NCBI RefSeq assembly: GCF_009371985.2
Contig: NZ_VIKU02000001.1
Span: forward strand, 496,001 to 560,000
Length of the DNA stretch: 64,000 bases
Direction: 5' to 3'
From: Pelagihabitans pacificus
GTDB taxonomy: Bacteria > Bacteroidota > Bacteroidia > Flavobacteriales > Flavobacteriaceae
The position numbers were made by a program, and so were the translations under genes. Positions 61,940 through 64,000 of this stretch are shown here, piece after piece. Under the pieces are notes generated by a model that was not told the origin of the DNA, did no database searches, and saw only the letters and a program-made list of their open reading frames with translations. Numbering within the stretch: the first letter of the stretch is position 1; the number at the start of each line of letters is the position of its first letter.

Positions 61940-62674
61940 ATGGGAAATTTAATGACTTCTTTACCACTCGTTGCCAAAATGGCAACGGATGATTACGTGG
62001 GTTTCACCTTCTTCGTAGGGTGTATGGCCATGATGGCCGCCTCTGCTTTTTTCTTTCTTTCCATGAACAATTTTGACCGCAAGTGGAAAACTTCGATCCT
62101 GGTATCGGGCCTTATCACCTTTATCGCGGCAGTACACTATTGGTATATGCGTGACTACTGGGCCACCATTGGTGAGTCCCCTACCTTCTTTCGCTATGTG
62201 GACTGGGTTTTGACCGTACCGCTAATGTGTGTGGAGTTCTATTTGATTCTTAAGGTGGCCGGAGCCAAAAGGTCGTTGATGTGGCGACTGATATTCCTAT
62301 CGGTAGTGATGCTGGTAACCGGCTACTTCGGTGAAGCCGTTTATCGTGATCAAGCGTGGTTCTGGGGGCTAATTTCCGGTATCGCTTACTTCATCATCGT
62401 TTACGAAATCTGGTTCGGTTCGGCCAAAAAATTGGCTGTGGAAGCCGGAGGTGCTGTCCTCAGTGCGCACAAGACCCTATGCTGGTTTGTGTTGGTAGGT
62501 TGGGCTATTTATCCGATTGGATATATGGCAGGAACCCCAGGCTGGTACGAAGGTATCTTTACTGGCCTTAATATGGACGTGATATACAACATAGGCGATG
62601 CCATAAATAAAATAGGATTTGGTTTGGTTGTTTATAATTTAGCGGTAATTGCCACTTCGAAAGTGGAAGCCTGA
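61940..62674 (+). CDS. Proteorhodopsin
   Basis: A 244-residue seven-helix protein. Helix C shows Asp88 (proton acceptor), Thr92 and Glu99 (donor), the DTE set of outward proton pumps. Helix G ends with Lys224 in the Schiff-base motif DAINK, and His66 precedes helix C as in proteorhodopsins. The residue equivalent to position 105 of green proteorhodopsin is Met96, as in green-absorbing types. Retinal is supplied by the adjacent Blh. It pumps protons with light and aids energy supply under starvation. Confidence 0.97.
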   Translation: MGNLMTSLPLVAKMATDDYVGFTFFVGCMAMMAASAFFFLSMNNFDRKWKTSILVSGLITFIAAVHYWYMRDYWATIGESPTFFRYVDWVLTVPLMCVEFYLILKVAGAKRSLMWRLIFLSVVMLVTGYFGEAVYRDQAWFWGLISGIAYFIIVYEIWFGSAKKLAVEAGGAVLSAHKTLCWFVLVGWAIYPIGYMAGTPGWYEGIFTGLNMDVIYNIGDAINKIGFGLVVYNLAVIATSKVEA

Positions 62675-62695
62675 TTATCGTTAATTAGTTGGTTG

Positions 62696-63535
62696 TTAAA
62701 AGGCCGCTCCCCCCGGAGCGGCCTTTTTTCCGTTATTGGTATCAAGGGGTCTAAATTCAAACTTCAACATTCCTTTGATAAGCGCATATAATTCGGGAAA
62801 GTCTTCATAAAATTTTTCCGGGGTCTCCACATAGTGTTCCACGGCTACCGAAAAAAACTCCTGTAAATTGGTCATTCCGTATTCTCGAAAATATTGGGTA
62901 GTCTCCAACCGGTCAACGAAACCTTCCAACAGAAAGAGTTCTTTTATCTTGTGAAGTCCCACTCTAAACTTCCTTGCCTCCCATGTTCGCTTCTTGTACA
63001 TTTCAAAAATAAGGGCATGGGCAAATTCGTGTACCGCAAGGTTCACATTATCATGTGGAACTTCAAAGCCCTTCCATAACTGCTCCGCCGAGAATATCAA
63101 GGTCTTTAACCGCGGATTATATTCTCCGAAATGGTGTCTTTTATTGATCCTGGAATAGTACCGTGATGGATAAACAATGAGTCGCAACAACGACCGCCGC
63201 ATCTGATAGTTTTTAAGTCCCATGGTCATCAACACCGCGGTACCGCTCAATAGCAGGGGAACGTCGGCCCGTCGAGCGACTTTTCCGTAAAAAACAAACT
63301 TTTTTCTACTTCGGAACCAAACGATTCGTTTCTCACATCTTTCCCTCAGTTCTAACGGTAATCTACCATAAATGGGGAAGTTTTCCGTTAAAAAGGCTTG
63401 CTCCTGGCGGGTAAGCGGTTTCAATTTCACAAAAGGATTGAACTGGTAGAGCCCGACCGCATAGTAAATGATATACAGTACATAACCGATGATATAGAGT
63501 CCTGCCAGGATGGCAAAGATCTTTGGGGCAACCAT
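62696..63535 (-). CDS. MtfA-like (M90) zinc peptidase
   Basis: A 279-residue protein with an N-terminal membrane helix (about 5-27). HEFAH (His169, Glu170, His173) and the third-ligand region EFFSVAVEHYVETPEKFYEDFP identify the M90 family of MtfA, the glucose-PTS regulator-linked peptidase. It is longer at the N-terminus than E. coli MtfA. The final nine codons coincide with the terminator stem of the convergent rhodopsin gene. It may cleave an unknown regulatory protein. Confidence 0.9.
   Translation of the reverse strand: MVAPKIFAILAGLYIIGYVLYIIYYAVGLYQFNPFVKLKPLTRQEQAFLTENFPIYGRLPLELRERCEKRIVWFRSRKKFVFYGKVARRADVPLLLSGTAVLMTMGLKNYQMRRSLLRLIVYPSRYYSRINKRHHFGEYNPRLKTLIFSAEQLWKGFEVPHDNVNLAVHEFAHALIFEMYKKRTWEARKFRVGLHKIKELFLLEGFVDRLETTQYFREYGMTNLQEFFSVAVEHYVETPEKFYEDFPELYALIKGMLKFEFRPLDTNNGKKAAPGGAAF
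62698..62727 (+). terminator. Terminator after the proteorhodopsin gene, inside the next gene's end
   Basis: GGCCGCTCC-CCCC-GGAGCGGCC with a strong T run on the plus strand. On the minus strand the same DNA encodes the last residues of the MtfA-like protein (KAAPGGAAF) and its stop. Confidence 0.9.
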
Positions 63536-63584
63536 ATGCTATAACAACTTCGAAAACCCGATTTAATTGTACCGATTCGACTGC

Positions 63585-64000
63585 TTACATTCGCTCGGGT
63601 ACTTCGATGCCCAAGAGTAGAAAAGCAGAGCGGATGACTTCCCCTACCTTCTTCGAAAGCTGTACCCTAACGATTTTTTTTGGTCCGTCGGTCTCCCCAA
63701 GAATGGATACCTGTTGATAAAAGGAATTGAATTCCTTCACCAAATCATAGGTATAGTTCGCAATCAAGGCCGGACTGTAATTTTCGGCCGCTAACCGAAT
63801 CGTTTCTGGAAATAGTTGTAACTGTTTGATCAATTCCTTTTCCTTTGGATGCAATTTATCGAGCTTTTCGATTTTGGCCGTTGAAATCACTTTGTTCTGA
63901 TGGGCCTTTCTCAATATCGATTGGATCCGTGCATAGGTATACTGAATGAAAGGACCGGTATTGCCCTGAAAATCCACAGACTCCTCCGGATTGAAAAGAA
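63585..64000 (-). CDS. argS: Arginyl-tRNA synthetase, C-terminal part
   Basis: The visible 138 codons run off the right edge with open frame: LFNPEESVDFQGNTGPFIQYTYARIQSI, then the DALR anticodon-binding domain with LVKEFNSFYQQV and ending LLGIEVPERM. This is the C-terminal end of ArgS, which charges tRNA-Arg. The catalytic HIGH and KMSK-like regions lie outside the window. The stop is at 63585; the convergent-side gap to the M90 peptidase gene is 49 bases. Confidence 0.95.
   Translation of the reverse strand, partial: LFNPEESVDFQGNTGPFIQYTYARIQSILRKAHQNKVISTAKIEKLDKLHPKEKELIKQLQLFPETIRLAAENYSPALIANYTYDLVKEFNSFYQQVSILGETDGPKKIVRVQLSKKVGEVIRSAFLLLGIEVPERM

Noticed and set aside
1-64000. CRISPR array, prophage or intact insertion sequence
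   Set aside because: No regular repeats with spacers, no cas, integrase, capsid or transposase genes were recognised.

Overview
The window looks like chromosomal DNA of a marine flavobacterium (Bacteroidota, Flavobacteriaceae). Support comes from a proteorhodopsin gene divergent from a blh-type carotene dioxygenase, a FecI/FecR/TonB-receptor surface-signalling unit, many Bacteroidota-type lipoproteins, a tmRNA tag ending NNYALAA, DUF families typical of flavobacteria, and few TonB/Sus or phage features. The genus cannot be fixed from the sequence alone. No rRNA, tRNA, CRISPR array, phage or intact transposase was seen.

Layout. 1-7748 (minus): a serine hydrolase cut by the window edge, an AraC-type regulator and a complete tripartite RND efflux operon (outer membrane factor, membrane fusion protein, RND pump). 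8095-9878 (plus): a SnoaL-like protein and an Omp85-type barrel. 9879-11421: a gene-poor stretch with a GIY-YIG nuclease pseudogene carrying two in-frame stops, four related hairpins, a repeat of the tmRNA 3' end, and the tmRNA gene. 11422-12627: a lysine/alanine-dehydrogenase-like enzyme. 12653-17387 (mostly minus): membrane proteins (DUF2809, DUF1361, DUF4173), a Coq4-like protein and a small winged-helix regulator, with the same palindrome in front of both transcription units. 17467-24967: housekeeping and secreted enzymes (PHP phosphodiesterase, DUF1801, DinB-like, Crp/Fnr, aldose epimerase, M20 peptidase, CotH, CBS-like enzyme). 25042-29034: a LolE/FtsX-like permease divergent from a NamZ-type muramidase and a GH43-like protein. 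29128-38918: sterol-desaturase family, YkgJ, methyltransferase, zincin lipoprotein, ECF42-type sigma with its DGPF partner, QueE, HerA-like ATPase, lipoproteins and an HxlR regulator. 39251-51749: hydrolases, aldo/keto reductase, S9 peptidase, esterases, GH43, a second serine hydrolase, a LytTR regulator and a 51-residue lipoprotein. 51800-54533: folD and ffh with a four-helix-bundle gene between them, bounded by inverted repeats. 54782-60953: two acidic secreted proteins, then divergently an ECF sigma factor, FecR and a TonB receptor. 60950-63535: blh, proteorhodopsin and an MtfA-like peptidase. 63585-64000: the 3' end of argS.

How parts work together. Blh would make retinal for the proteorhodopsin, which has all residues of a proton pump; a perfect 10+10 inverted repeat lies in their shared promoter region. 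The sigma/FecR/receptor set is a standard surface-signalling relay, and the acidic repeat proteins beside it may be its output or partners. The winged-helix regulator probably controls itself and the Coq4-like/DUF4173/DUF1361 operon through the shared palindrome. The best leads for something undescribed are the winged-helix/Coq4-like/DUF4173 regulon, the GIY-YIG remnant with its hairpins beside ssrA, the acidic four-repeat protein, and the four-helix-bundle cassette.
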